Assembly: GCF_000285835.1 (NCBI RefSeq)
Contig: NZ_HE978603.1
Location: 250,915-314,914, forward strand
Length of the DNA stretch: 64,000 nucleotides
Reading direction: 5' to 3'
Source of the DNA: Brevibacterium senegalense
GTDB lineage: Bacteria; Actinomycetota; Actinomycetes; Actinomycetales; Brevibacteriaceae
A model generated the notes under the pieces. The model saw only the letters and a list, made by a program, of their open reading frames with translations, made no database searches and was not told the DNA's origin. A program made the position numbers and the translations under genes. Shown piece by piece: positions 8,661 to 15,756 of this stretch (positions are counted from its first letter, which is position 1; every line of letters begins with the position of its first letter).

Positions 8661-9308
8661 TCACCTGGGTGGGGTGGCAGAGGAGGGGGTTGCGGCCTCG
8701 GGTGCGTCGTCGTCCGTCGGCTGGGCCCAGGACCGCAGCAGGGCGCGGTAGGAGCGGGTGACGCGGGCCGCGATCGTGGCATCCGACCAGCCGCGCTGCA
8801 CGCGCAGATCGCGCAGTTCGCGGGGGTCGAAGAGGATGTTGTGGAGGTAGAGGGCGTCCTCGATGTCGAGCGAGTCCAGCCCCAGGTCGTGGAGCAGGTG
8901 CGAGATCGGTTGCTCCCAGGCACTGCGGACGGTCGTGATGACGGGGTCACCGGAGCGCAGGCGCGTGAGGTATCCCTCGCGGGAGCGCAGGTGGATGAGC
9001 GCGTCGCCGTAGGAGCTCTGCAGGCGCAGCCACTCCCCCAGCACATCCGCGAACAGGTCCGCGCCCGTGGCGGTCGAGCGGGCGCTGTAGTCGGCCAGTT
9101 CTGCGATGACGAGACGCAGGTACTCCGCGCGCAGCTCGCTCAGACTGGGGAAGAAGCGGTAAGCGGTGGCGACGGACAGCTGGGCGCGCTGGGCGATCGC
9201 GGGCATGGTCGCGGCCTCGTCGTCCCGAAACAGCGCACCGGCCGCAGCCAGGATGCGGGACCTGTTGCGCTCCGCGTCGATCCTGCGCCTGCCCGGCCGT
9301 TCCGCCAC
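8661..9308 (-). CDS. TetR family transcriptional regulator
   Basis: The protein has 215 residues. The N-terminal DNA-binding domain, about residues 8-55, reads NRSRILAAAGALFRD then a helix-turn-helix AIAQRAQLSVATAYRFFPS, the TetR consensus. The helical C-terminal ligand domain is not assignable. The GTG start at 9306-9308 is preceded by GGGAAGGA; the longer frame would add 64 residues unlike any TetR N-terminus. It is divergent from a DedA-like membrane gene across 162 bp, its most likely target. Confidence 0.8.
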   Translation of the reverse strand: MAERPGRRRIDAERNRSRILAAAGALFRDDEAATMPAIAQRAQLSVATAYRFFPSLSELRAEYLRLVIAELADYSARSTATGADLFADVLGEWLRLQSSYGDALIHLRSREGYLTRLRSGDPVITTVRSAWEQPISHLLHDLGLDSLDIEDALYLHNILFDPRELRDLRVQRGWSDATIAARVTRSYRALLRSWAQPTDDDAPEAATPSSATPPR

Positions 9309-9470
9309 GCCCTCGTCCTTCCCGTCTGCCCTGCTGTCGGCCTCCCATGCTACTGAGTGGCGGCCGCCCGAGAGTCGGACACCTGAGTGCGGCACACGAC
9401 CTCCGGTACCGTAGTGATCGCCGCGGACCCGTGACGGGACGCGATCCGCCCACCTCGCAGGAGCCACTCG

Positions 9471-10220
9471 ATGAGCGACGACCGCCCCCTGGACGAACAC
9501 GCTCCGGATGATGCGGAGGAGGAGGCGGACGCGCAGCCGGAGGAGAATCCGTTCTCCAAGCTCAAGCCGTGGCAGGGGAAGGCCACGCGCACCGACAAGG
9601 CGCTGCTGTTCGTCATCTTCGGCGTCCCCCTCGTCTACCTGGCGCTCCTGCCGGTCCGCCCGTGGATGCTGGTGAACGCACCGGTCCTGCAGGAGTTCAT
9701 CAACGGGGCGAAGACCGCGGTCGTGGCAGCTGCGGCGTACGCGCGAATCGGCGAGATCCCCCTCTGGCTGGTGGTGCTCGCGGGCGTCGTGGGCATGGCG
9801 AAGCTGGACTGGGCGTTCTGGCTGGCTGGCCGCCGGTGGGGCGACGGGATCCTGCGCCTGTTCGCCCAGGACGAGCGCCAGCTGCGCCGCATCCAGAGGC
9901 TCAAGAACATCCCCGACTGGGCGCTGTTCTGCATGACGCTGCTGGGACGGTGTCCCGGTGTGCCGGGCACACTCGTGTACCTGGTGGCCGGCTGGTCGCG
10001 GATGCGGCTGTGGCTGTTCCTCACCGCGGACATCCTGGGCTGTCTAGTCTTCACGGTCATCTGGACGACGCTGGGCTACCAGCTGGGCGAGGCCGCCGTC
10101 GACGTCCTCACGGTCATCGACCGCTACGCACTGTGGCTCACGCTCGCGATCATCGTGGGCATCTTCGTCATGTCGTTCTACCGCGAGTACCGCAAGCAGC
10201 AGAAGGCGGAGGCCGACTGA
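9471..10220 (+). CDS. DedA/VTT-like membrane protein
   Basis: The 249-residue protein starts with a charged, acidic cytosolic tail (residues 1-40), then has about five hydrophobic segments. The middle matches DedA/SNARE-associated (VTT) proteins: a re-entrant helix region, WAFWLAGRRWGDGIL, then MTLLGRCPGVPGTLVYLVAGWSRM, the family's Arg-Pro-Gly segment. DedA proteins act as lipid flippases or in membrane homeostasis. The RBS is GCAGGAG before ATG 9471. The gene stands alone, divergent from the TetR gene. The acidic N-terminal extension is longer than usual. Confidence 0.7.
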   Translation: MSDDRPLDEHAPDDAEEEADAQPEENPFSKLKPWQGKATRTDKALLFVIFGVPLVYLALLPVRPWMLVNAPVLQEFINGAKTAVVAAAAYARIGEIPLWLVVLAGVVGMAKLDWAFWLAGRRWGDGILRLFAQDERQLRRIQRLKNIPDWALFCMTLLGRCPGVPGTLVYLVAGWSRMRLWLFLTADILGCLVFTVIWTTLGYQLGEAAVDVLTVIDRYALWLTLAIIVGIFVMSFYREYRKQQKAEAD

Positions 10221-10239
10221 GGTGGGGCGAGCAGCCTGA

Positions 10240-10383
10240 CGGAACCTCAGTTTCTCCACCGAGGACATGAATACCTTCATCGCGCGCAGTGACGACGGCG
10301 TCGATCCCGATGACATCGCACGTGAATGGGTCGAGTCGCACGACGAGCTCCTCGCCGATTGGGCGGCGCCTCCCGTCGGGTAG
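10240..10383 (+). pseudogene. 3' remnant of a glycine-betaine binding protein gene
   Basis: After an in-frame stop at 10237-10239 the frame reads SFSTEDMNTFIARSDDG then DPDDIAREWVESHDELLADW and a stop at 10381-10383. The pattern S-x-E-D-M-N followed by D-P-x-x-x-A-x-x-W and an acidic tail is the C-terminus of OpuAC/ProX-type substrate-binding proteins. The intact binding protein at 35369-36382 ends in the same way. Only the last 47 codons survive. An internal ATG at 10267 could be mistaken for a small gene start. Confidence 0.65.
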
Positions 10384-10589
10384 GCCTCTCGCGCATCACT
10401 CAGTGCGGTCAGCGCGACAAGCAATCACCCGCTCCGGTCGTCTGCACTGACGATCGGACCCATGTGTCGCACTGTGACCTTTTGTGATCGTTGGTTGCAG
10501 TCTGCGGGGCGGAGCGGTGGAGCGGTCCTTAGCGTGAGGCCATGGCCCGCGTCACAGCAGATGCCATGATCTGAGGATTGGAGTCCAGC

Positions 10590-11123
10590 ATGACCGCAGC
10601 ATTGGATCAGACCACACTGACCGACCGCTTCGTCACCGCCTTCCGCCACCACCCCGCAGGCGTCGCACTCGTCACCGCAGACCCCGGCGACGGACCCGTC
10701 GCCATGACAGCCACCTCCGTCTGCTCCGTCGACGCCAACCCACCCACCATCGCCTTCTCCGCCTCAGTCCGCTCCTCCAGCACCCCCGCACTCCTGCGCT
10801 CCACCCACGTCGTCGTCCACCTGCTGAGCGCACACCAGCTCCACCTGGCCAAACTCGGCTCCACCAGCGGCATCGACCGCTTCGCCGACACCAGCCTCTG
10901 GGACCGACTCCCCACCGGCGACGTCGTCTTCCGCGACGCCGCCGCCTGGATCCGCGGCCGCATCACAGGCCACCTCCCCGCCACCGGCGCCACCCTCTTC
11001 ATGGTCGAAGGCGACGAGATCGGCGGACACCACTCCGACCCCACCCGCGACGCACAACCACCACTCGTCTACCACCACCGCGCCTGGCACTCCCTCAGCA
11101 CCAACAGCCAGATCACCGGCTGA
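10590..11123 (+). CDS. Flavin reductase (FMN-binding split-barrel) family protein
   Basis: The 177-residue protein is of the HpaC/ActVB-type flavin reductase family, which uses NAD(P)H to reduce FMN or FAD for a partner monooxygenase. Visible are FRHHPAGVALVTADP at the N-terminus, MTATSVCSVDANPPTIAFS (isoalloxazine loop), SSSTPALLRST, and the C-terminal FMVEGDEI and PPLVYHHRAWHSL. GGAG lies about nine bases before ATG 10590. No monooxygenase is adjacent. Codon third positions lean strongly to C and A over G compared with the neighbours, giving runs such as CACC and CGCAC, which may mean a different history. Confidence 0.85.
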   Translation: MTAALDQTTLTDRFVTAFRHHPAGVALVTADPGDGPVAMTATSVCSVDANPPTIAFSASVRSSSTPALLRSTHVVVHLLSAHQLHLAKLGSTSGIDRFADTSLWDRLPTGDVVFRDAAAWIRGRITGHLPATGATLFMVEGDEIGGHHSDPTRDAQPPLVYHHRAWHSLSTNSQITG

Positions 11124-11246
11124 CGAGGAGCTGGGAGAACGATCCCGCTCTGCGTTCGGGTGAGCGAGTGCGACCGGGATTTGGCAGGATAGAGGTGTGG
11201 GCAACGGCGCTCACACTGATCCGCCTCTGAGGAGTACACCCCGGCC

Positions 11247-12065
11247 ATGATGCCCACACGGACCAAGCACGAGGTCGTGCGATCGCTCGCAGAAGACCTC
11301 GAACAGGAGCAGATCAACCTCCACGCGATCCTCACCTCACTGGACGAAGCTCAGTGGTCGCGCCCCACGCCCGCAGAGGGGTGGACGATCCACGACCAGA
11401 TCACCCACCTGGCGCACTTCGACTTCCTGGCGCGCCTGTCTGTGGCGGAACCGGAGCGGTTCGCCCACGTGAAGTCCTCGATCGACGACCTGTCGCAGTA
11501 TGTCGACAGCATCGGTCCGGCCAACCTGTCCCGCAGCGGCGCGGATGCTGCGTCCTGGTGGACGCGGGAGGCCAGCGACTTCATCAATGCGGTCATCGAA
11601 GCGGACCCGCAGGTGCGCGTCCCGTGGTTCGGACCCGACATGAGCCTCGCGTCGAAGGTGACGGCACGGATCATGGAGGTGTGGGCGCACGGCCAGGACA
11701 TCCGCGATTCGCTCAGCATCAAGCCCCACCCCTCGCCGGCGCTCCCCCACGTGGCACGGTTGGGCTGCCTCGCCTTCGCCAACAGCTACGCGGTCCGCGG
11801 ACTGCCGGTCCCCCAGGCACAGGTTCGCGTCGAGCTGGAGACGCCCAACGGCGGACTGTGGGACATGGGTCCGCAGGAGGCGACCGACCGGATCACGGGC
11901 CCCATCGACGACTTCTGCCTCATCGTCACGCAGCGGCGGCACGTCGACGACACGGCGATCCAGACGCAGGGCGAGACTGCGGCGGAGTGGATGTTCATCG
12001 CGCAGGCCTTCGCGGGCGACCCGGGATCGGGCAGACATCCGGGGCAGTTCACCGCACACGCCTGA
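11247..12065 (+). CDS. TIGR03084-like DinB/mycothiol-type metal-binding protein
   Basis: The 272-residue protein has a DinB-like four-helix bundle resembling mycothiol-dependent maleylpyruvate isomerase relatives. It shows WTIHDQITHLAHFDFLA (His metal ligands), ARIMEVWAHGQDIRD (third ligand, in the HxxD pattern) and a C-terminal domain TDRITGPIDDFCLIVTQRRH. This subgroup (TIGR03084) sits next to acyl-CoA or ring-cleavage enzymes in many actinobacteria; its reaction is not established. Two adjacent ATG codons (11247, 11250) follow GAGGAG. PxpA begins 23 bases after the stop, so the two are probably co-transcribed. Confidence 0.8.
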   Translation: MMPTRTKHEVVRSLAEDLEQEQINLHAILTSLDEAQWSRPTPAEGWTIHDQITHLAHFDFLARLSVAEPERFAHVKSSIDDLSQYVDSIGPANLSRSGADAASWWTREASDFINAVIEADPQVRVPWFGPDMSLASKVTARIMEVWAHGQDIRDSLSIKPHPSPALPHVARLGCLAFANSYAVRGLPVPQAQVRVELETPNGGLWDMGPQEATDRITGPIDDFCLIVTQRRHVDDTAIQTQGETAAEWMFIAQAFAGDPGSGRHPGQFTAHA

Positions 12066-12088
12066 GTGCGTCGTGACACGATGACCGC

Positions 12089-12847
12089 ATGAAGGTCATC
12101 GATATGAACAGTGACGCGGCCGAATCGTTCGGTTCGTGGGTGATGGGCGACGACGCTCGGATCCTCGACTCCGTCACCAGTGTGAACGTCGCCTGCGGCT
12201 TCCATGGCGGGGACGCCCGCACGATGCACCGGGTCACTGCTCTCGCGGCGGAACGCGGGATCGCGGTGGGCGCGCACGTGGGCTACCGTGACCTGCCCGG
12301 GTTCGGACGACGATTCATCGCGTACTCCTACGAGGACCTGTACGCGGAGACCCTCTACCAGTTGGGTGCACTCCGCGGCATCGCACGGACGCAGGGCACA
12401 GACGTCACGTACGTGAAGCCGCACGGTGCGTTGGGGCACGCGATCATGCACGATGACACGCAGGCCCGGGCCGTCATCGACGCTGTCGCGACCTTCGACG
12501 CGTCACTCGCGCTGCTCCTCATGCCGGGTTCCACTGCGGTCGAGCACGCGTCCGCGGTGGGGCTGCGTGTCGTGCTGGAGGCTTTCGCGGACCGGGCCTA
12601 CCTGCCGGATGGCCGTCTCGTCCCCCGCTCGCAGGAGGGCGCGGTCCTGCACGACGGCCAGCAGATCATCGAGAACATGCTCCGATTCGTCGAGGAGGGT
12701 GTGCTCGTCGCGCAGGACGGCACGCACGTGGAGTTGGGTGCGGAGAGCATCTGCGTCCACAGCGACACCCCGGGCGCCATCGAGATGGCGCGCTCGATCC
12801 GGGCCGCCCTCGAGACAGCCGGTGTGATGATCCGCAGCTTCGTCTGA
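12089..12847 (+). CDS. pxpA: 5-oxoprolinase subunit A, LamB/YcsF family
   Basis: The 252-residue protein is of the LamB/YcsF family. Diagnostic stretches are DMNSDAAESFGSWVMGDD (D-x-N-x-D-x-x-E-x-F), SVNVACGFHGGDARTM, GAHVGYRDLPGFGRR, YVKPHGALG, EAFADRAYLPDGRLVPR and ICVHSDTPGA. With PxpB and PxpC it opens pyroglutamate to glutamate using ATP. Neither partner is adjacent, so it either works with subunits encoded elsewhere or serves a related lactam. The full family length is present. It follows the TIGR03084-like gene by 23 bases. Confidence 0.9.
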   Translation: MKVIDMNSDAAESFGSWVMGDDARILDSVTSVNVACGFHGGDARTMHRVTALAAERGIAVGAHVGYRDLPGFGRRFIAYSYEDLYAETLYQLGALRGIARTQGTDVTYVKPHGALGHAIMHDDTQARAVIDAVATFDASLALLLMPGSTAVEHASAVGLRVVLEAFADRAYLPDGRLVPRSQEGAVLHDGQQIIENMLRFVEEGVLVAQDGTHVELGAESICVHSDTPGAIEMARSIRAALETAGVMIRSFV

Positions 12848-12991
12848 GCCCGTGCGCCGTTCGCGGCCGGCAGCCTGGAATCCACTGGCCTGCTGTCGAC
12901 GGACGAATGGCAGGTCGCCGGCTTCGACGACCTCACGTTCTTGGAACTGCGCGACCCTGAGGGGGTCCAGACCGGCCGGCTGAACACCTGA
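12848..12991 (+). pseudogene. Unidentified 3' gene fragment
   Basis: Directly after the pxpA stop, the same frame stays open and reads a protein-like stretch (GSLESTGLLSTDEWQ, FDDLTFLELRDPEG) to a TGA at 12989-12991. It has no start codon or ribosome site of its own. pxpA is already full length, so this is not its C-terminus. It is best explained as the tail of a lost gene; the family was not recognised. Confidence 0.4.
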
Positions 12992-13006
12992 GGCCCCAGC
13001 TCCGGC

Positions 13007-13387
13007 TCACAGGAACCGCAGGGTGAACGCCGCACTGGCCATGTCACCGGCCTGCGGCACGTCTGCGGGTGGGCGCACATCGTCTCCCAGGATCGTGCTC
13101 GCGTCGTCGACCGGGATTCCCGCCAGGTGGGTGACGCCGTCGCATCCGCTCAGCAGCGGGGCGATCGTCGACTGGTCAGTGAGGTCGAAGACTGCCGCGG
13201 TCTCGTTCTTGACGGGATCAGCCGGTGCCTCGAGATCCGCTACGACCAGGTGCGCCACACGCTCGCGCGGAAGGACACCGGCCGCATGCGTGAGCGGAGC
13301 CATCGCCAGATACACCGATCGCCCGGTGAACGGATAGGACATGAGGGTCAGGGCTGTCATCGTCTCGATGCTCCGGTTGGAGAGCAT
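13007..13387 (-). pseudogene. Fused remnants of an acyl-CoA synthetase and an SDR/uronate dehydrogenase
   Basis: The open frame of 126 codons is a chimera. The first 40 residues include LMSYPFTGRSVYLAMAPLTH, the segment preceding the HaaG motif of AMP-forming acyl-CoA synthetases. From residue 42 it reads RVAHLVVADLEAP, then FDLTDQSTIAPLLSGCDGV and THLAGIPVDDAS, the second Rossmann strand and NAD-binding part of uronate dehydrogenase-like reductases. Neither enzyme has its cofactor loop or active site. A deletion joined two genes in phase. It is probably not functional. Confidence 0.6.
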
Positions 13388-13404
13388 GACCCCCTTGGGC
13401 CGGG

Positions 13405-13655
13405 CAACGATGACGAGCGAGCTGCGCGAGGACGTCTACGACATCGACCGGGGCCTCGAGGACATGATCTGGCGCATCGTCACCCGCGACGCGGACTTGA
13501 GCGAGAGAAGCCCCCTGGTCGATGCGAAGGCCGCCTACTCGATGTTCGACGGTGTCTTCGAGACCGCACTGCGCGACCACCTCGCTGGCGCGATCGACTG
13601 GCTGCGGACGCGAATGGCGACGCTCTTGCCGGGACTCTGCGCCCGTCCTGCGTGA
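13405..13655 (+). pseudogene. C-terminal remnant of a TetR-type regulator
   Basis: The frame encodes about 80 residues: ELREDVYDIDRGLEDMIWR, then AAYSMFDGVFETALRDHLAG and a terminal helix with WLRTRMATLL. This amphipathic helical pattern is that of the ligand/dimerisation half of TetR-family regulators. No helix-turn-helix precedes it; upstream, the opposite strand carries the chimeric remnant. It is a truncated gene within the decayed 12.85-13.68 kb zone. Confidence 0.5.
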
Positions 13656-13683
13656 ACGCTGGCGACGACTCGTCCCCACGCGG

Positions 13684-14733
13684 TCACTGTTCGGTCGCCG
13701 CCGTGATCGCGTCGACCAGTGTCGACGCACAGAACTCAATGTCGTTCCGCGAGAGCGTCGAATGGGTGACGGCACGGAAGCGATGATGCCCCACCGGCTT
13801 CACACGCACGCCGGCTCGCGCGAGCCGCGCTTCCAGATCGGCGACCTGACCATCCGTCCCCTGGACCTCGAACCTGACGATGTTCGTCTCGACCGGCGCG
13901 TTCACCACTCGCACCGCAGACAGCTCTTTCAACGCCTCCTCCAGGACCGTCGCATGCGCGTGATCCTGCGTCATCCTCGCACGCCAGTCTTCGAATCCCA
14001 GAAGTCCCGGTGCCGCGATGAAGCCGGTATGCCGCATGCCGCCACCCAGACGCTGGCGCACAAGTCGAGCCTCCTCGATGAACTCCGCCGTTCCCACCAG
14101 GACGGACCCCAAGGGTCCACCCAGTCCCTTGTTGAGACAGATCTGGACAGCATCCACATGCCGGGCGATCTCCGTCAGCGGTACGTCCCGTGCGACCGCC
14201 GCGTTGAAGACCCGCGCCCCGTCCATGTAGACGAACGCGCCGGCGCGATCCGCCAGTCCACGGATCGCGGCGAGGTTCTCGAGCGAAGTCACATGGCCCG
14301 CATTGAGGTCGTAGGTGGATTCGAGGAGGATCGCGGAGGTCGGAGAGACCTGCAGCGCTGACGTCCTCAGCGCCGCTTCGATCTCCTCCAGTCGGTAGTC
14401 GCCGGCGTCCGCACCCACGGCACGCACCTGCACACCGGAGTTCGCCGCGAGTCCACCACCCTCCAGGTTGTAGATGTGCGACGCATCGCCCACGACCACT
14501 TCGGTGCCGGGCCTGGACACCACGGCGACCGCAATCTGGTTCGACATCGTGCCGGAGGGCGTCAACGCCGCCGACTCCATACCGAACTCACTGCTCACAT
14601 GTGCCAGGAGTGCGTTCGTCGGGCCGTCCTCCTGGAGGAGGTCGTCCGCGAAGCGCAGCCCGCGCAGGCTGTCAACCATCGCCGCGGTGGGCTGGATCGC
14701 AGTGTCACTGCGCAGATCGAGGATGTCAGGCAT
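13684..14733 (-). CDS. Threonine aldolase family PLP enzyme
   Basis: The 349-residue protein is of the low-specificity L-threonine aldolase/beta-eliminating lyase family, which splits L-threonine or related beta-hydroxy amino acids to glycine and an aldehyde. Visible are LDLRSDTAIQPTAAM, ALTPSGTMSNQIAV, GDASHIYNLEGGG (His stacking on PLP), LLESTYDLNAGHV, VYMDGARVFNAAVA (Asp and Arg holding PLP) and ICLNKGLGGPLGS (Schiff-base Lys). The start is ATG 14731-14733 behind GGAGGAG. It lies downstream of the CoA-transferase/hydratase pair on the same strand, but 205 bp with tandem repeats separate them, so it probably has its own promoter. Confidence 0.88.
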   Translation of the reverse strand: MPDILDLRSDTAIQPTAAMVDSLRGLRFADDLLQEDGPTNALLAHVSSEFGMESAALTPSGTMSNQIAVAVVSRPGTEVVVGDASHIYNLEGGGLAANSGVQVRAVGADAGDYRLEEIEAALRTSALQVSPTSAILLESTYDLNAGHVTSLENLAAIRGLADRAGAFVYMDGARVFNAAVARDVPLTEIARHVDAVQICLNKGLGGPLGSVLVGTAEFIEEARLVRQRLGGGMRHTGFIAAPGLLGFEDWRARMTQDHAHATVLEEALKELSAVRVVNAPVETNIVRFEVQGTDGQVADLEARLARAGVRVKPVGHHRFRAVTHSTLSRNDIEFCASTLVDAITAATEQ

Positions 14734-14805
14734 CGATCTCCTCCTCACTGATCATGGACACGGTCACCAGTTCTCGCGAAGTACAGGAATGCTCGCACGC
14801 ACAAG

Positions 14806-14895
14806 GCGAGAAAAGTGCGAGGTAGAGGCGCACGCGCGAGAGAAGTGCGAAGTAGAGGCGCACGCGCGAGAGAAGTGCGAAGTAGATGCGCGAGC
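14806..14895. repeat. Three tandem 30-bp repeats
   Basis: Contiguous units 14806-14835, 14836-14865 and 14866-14895 share the consensus GCGAGAGAAGTGCGAAGTAG plus AGGCGCACGC. The first unit has two changes and the last three. They lie in the leader between the hydratase stop and the threonine aldolase start. The unit length of about three helical turns would place bound proteins on one face of DNA. Confidence 0.85.
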
Positions 14896-14938
14896 GCGAC
14901 AGCAGCCCGCACTCGCTCCTACCCGCACGTCACTACCG

Positions 14939-15754
14939 TCACGTCCCCGTCCACTCCCGGGAGCCCTTCGTGAGGAACGCTTCGACGGCTCCCGCGAAGT
15001 CCTCGCTGCCGTAGACGGTGGACACCACGTCCGAGTCGTCCACCTCTCCCCCGGCAGCATTGAGCCGCCGCAGGTTCTCCTTGATCGACCACTGCGTCAG
15101 CGGCGCCCCGCCGGCCACCTGCTCGATGACCCGTTCTGCCGCCTCGTCCAGGTCCTCGGCGACCTCCGTGAGGAACCCGCTCAGCAGCGCCTCCTGCGCA
15201 TCAACTCTGCGGGCCATGAGCAGCATCGACGTTGTCCGCGGTTCCCCGAATGCCCGCACCAGCCGTCGCAGCGTGTTGACGGACAAGGTGTTGCCCAGCG
15301 TCTTCGCGATCGGGACGGAGAACGATGCCCGCTCCGACGCGATCCGGATGTCCGCGCAGCTGGCGATCCCCAGCCCACCGCCCACGCAGTGGCCGTCGAT
15401 GACCGCGATGACGGGTTTCTGAACAGCGGCGAGCGCGCCCAGGATCTCGTCGATCGTCTTCTCGTACTCGACACCGTCCGCGCCCGTGAACCCGCGGAAC
15501 TGGGCGATGTCCGTGCCCGCGACGAACGCGCGGCCGCCGGCACCGCGCAGTACCAGCACGCGCAGGTCCGGATCCGCATCCACACGCGCGCACGCGTCCG
15601 CCAGTCCCTGGTACATCGCGAACGTCATTGCGTTGCGAGCCTCAGGCCGGTTGAACGTGACGTGCAGAGCACGGCCACGCACCTCCGTCAGCAGCTGCTC
15701 CGCCGACCCATCCGCCTGACCGTCCGCCACTGCACCACCAGTCGTCTCACTCAT
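14939..15754 (-). CDS. Enoyl-CoA hydratase/isomerase family protein
   Basis: The 271-residue crotonase-fold protein has VTFNRPEARNAMTFAMYQGL, GAGGRAFVAGTDIAQFRGF (first oxyanion-hole segment), VIAVIDGHCVGGGLGIAS (second oxyanion Gly) and CADIRIASERASFSVP. The usual catalytic Glu pair is not obvious (KTLGNTLSVNTLRRL), so hydration activity is not assured; isomerase or decarboxylase relatives are possible. The start follows GGAGGG. The gap to the CoA-transferase stop is two bases, so the pair is co-transcribed and should act on the same acyl-CoA. Confidence 0.85.
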   Translation of the reverse strand: MSETTGGAVADGQADGSAEQLLTEVRGRALHVTFNRPEARNAMTFAMYQGLADACARVDADPDLRVLVLRGAGGRAFVAGTDIAQFRGFTGADGVEYEKTIDEILGALAAVQKPVIAVIDGHCVGGGLGIASCADIRIASERASFSVPIAKTLGNTLSVNTLRRLVRAFGEPRTTSMLLMARRVDAQEALLSGFLTEVAEDLDEAAERVIEQVAGGAPLTQWSIKENLRRLNAAGGEVDDSDVVSTVYGSEDFAGAVEAFLTKGSREWTGT

Positions 15755-15756
15755 CG

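Noticed and set aside
10267-10383. Real 38-residue small protein
   Set aside because: The frame is open upstream of the ATG with family-matching residues (SFSTED), there is no ribosome site, and the whole matches the C-terminus of a betaine-binding protein.
14806-14895. CRISPR array
   Set aside because: The three 30-bp units are directly contiguous with no spacers, and no cas genes are present.
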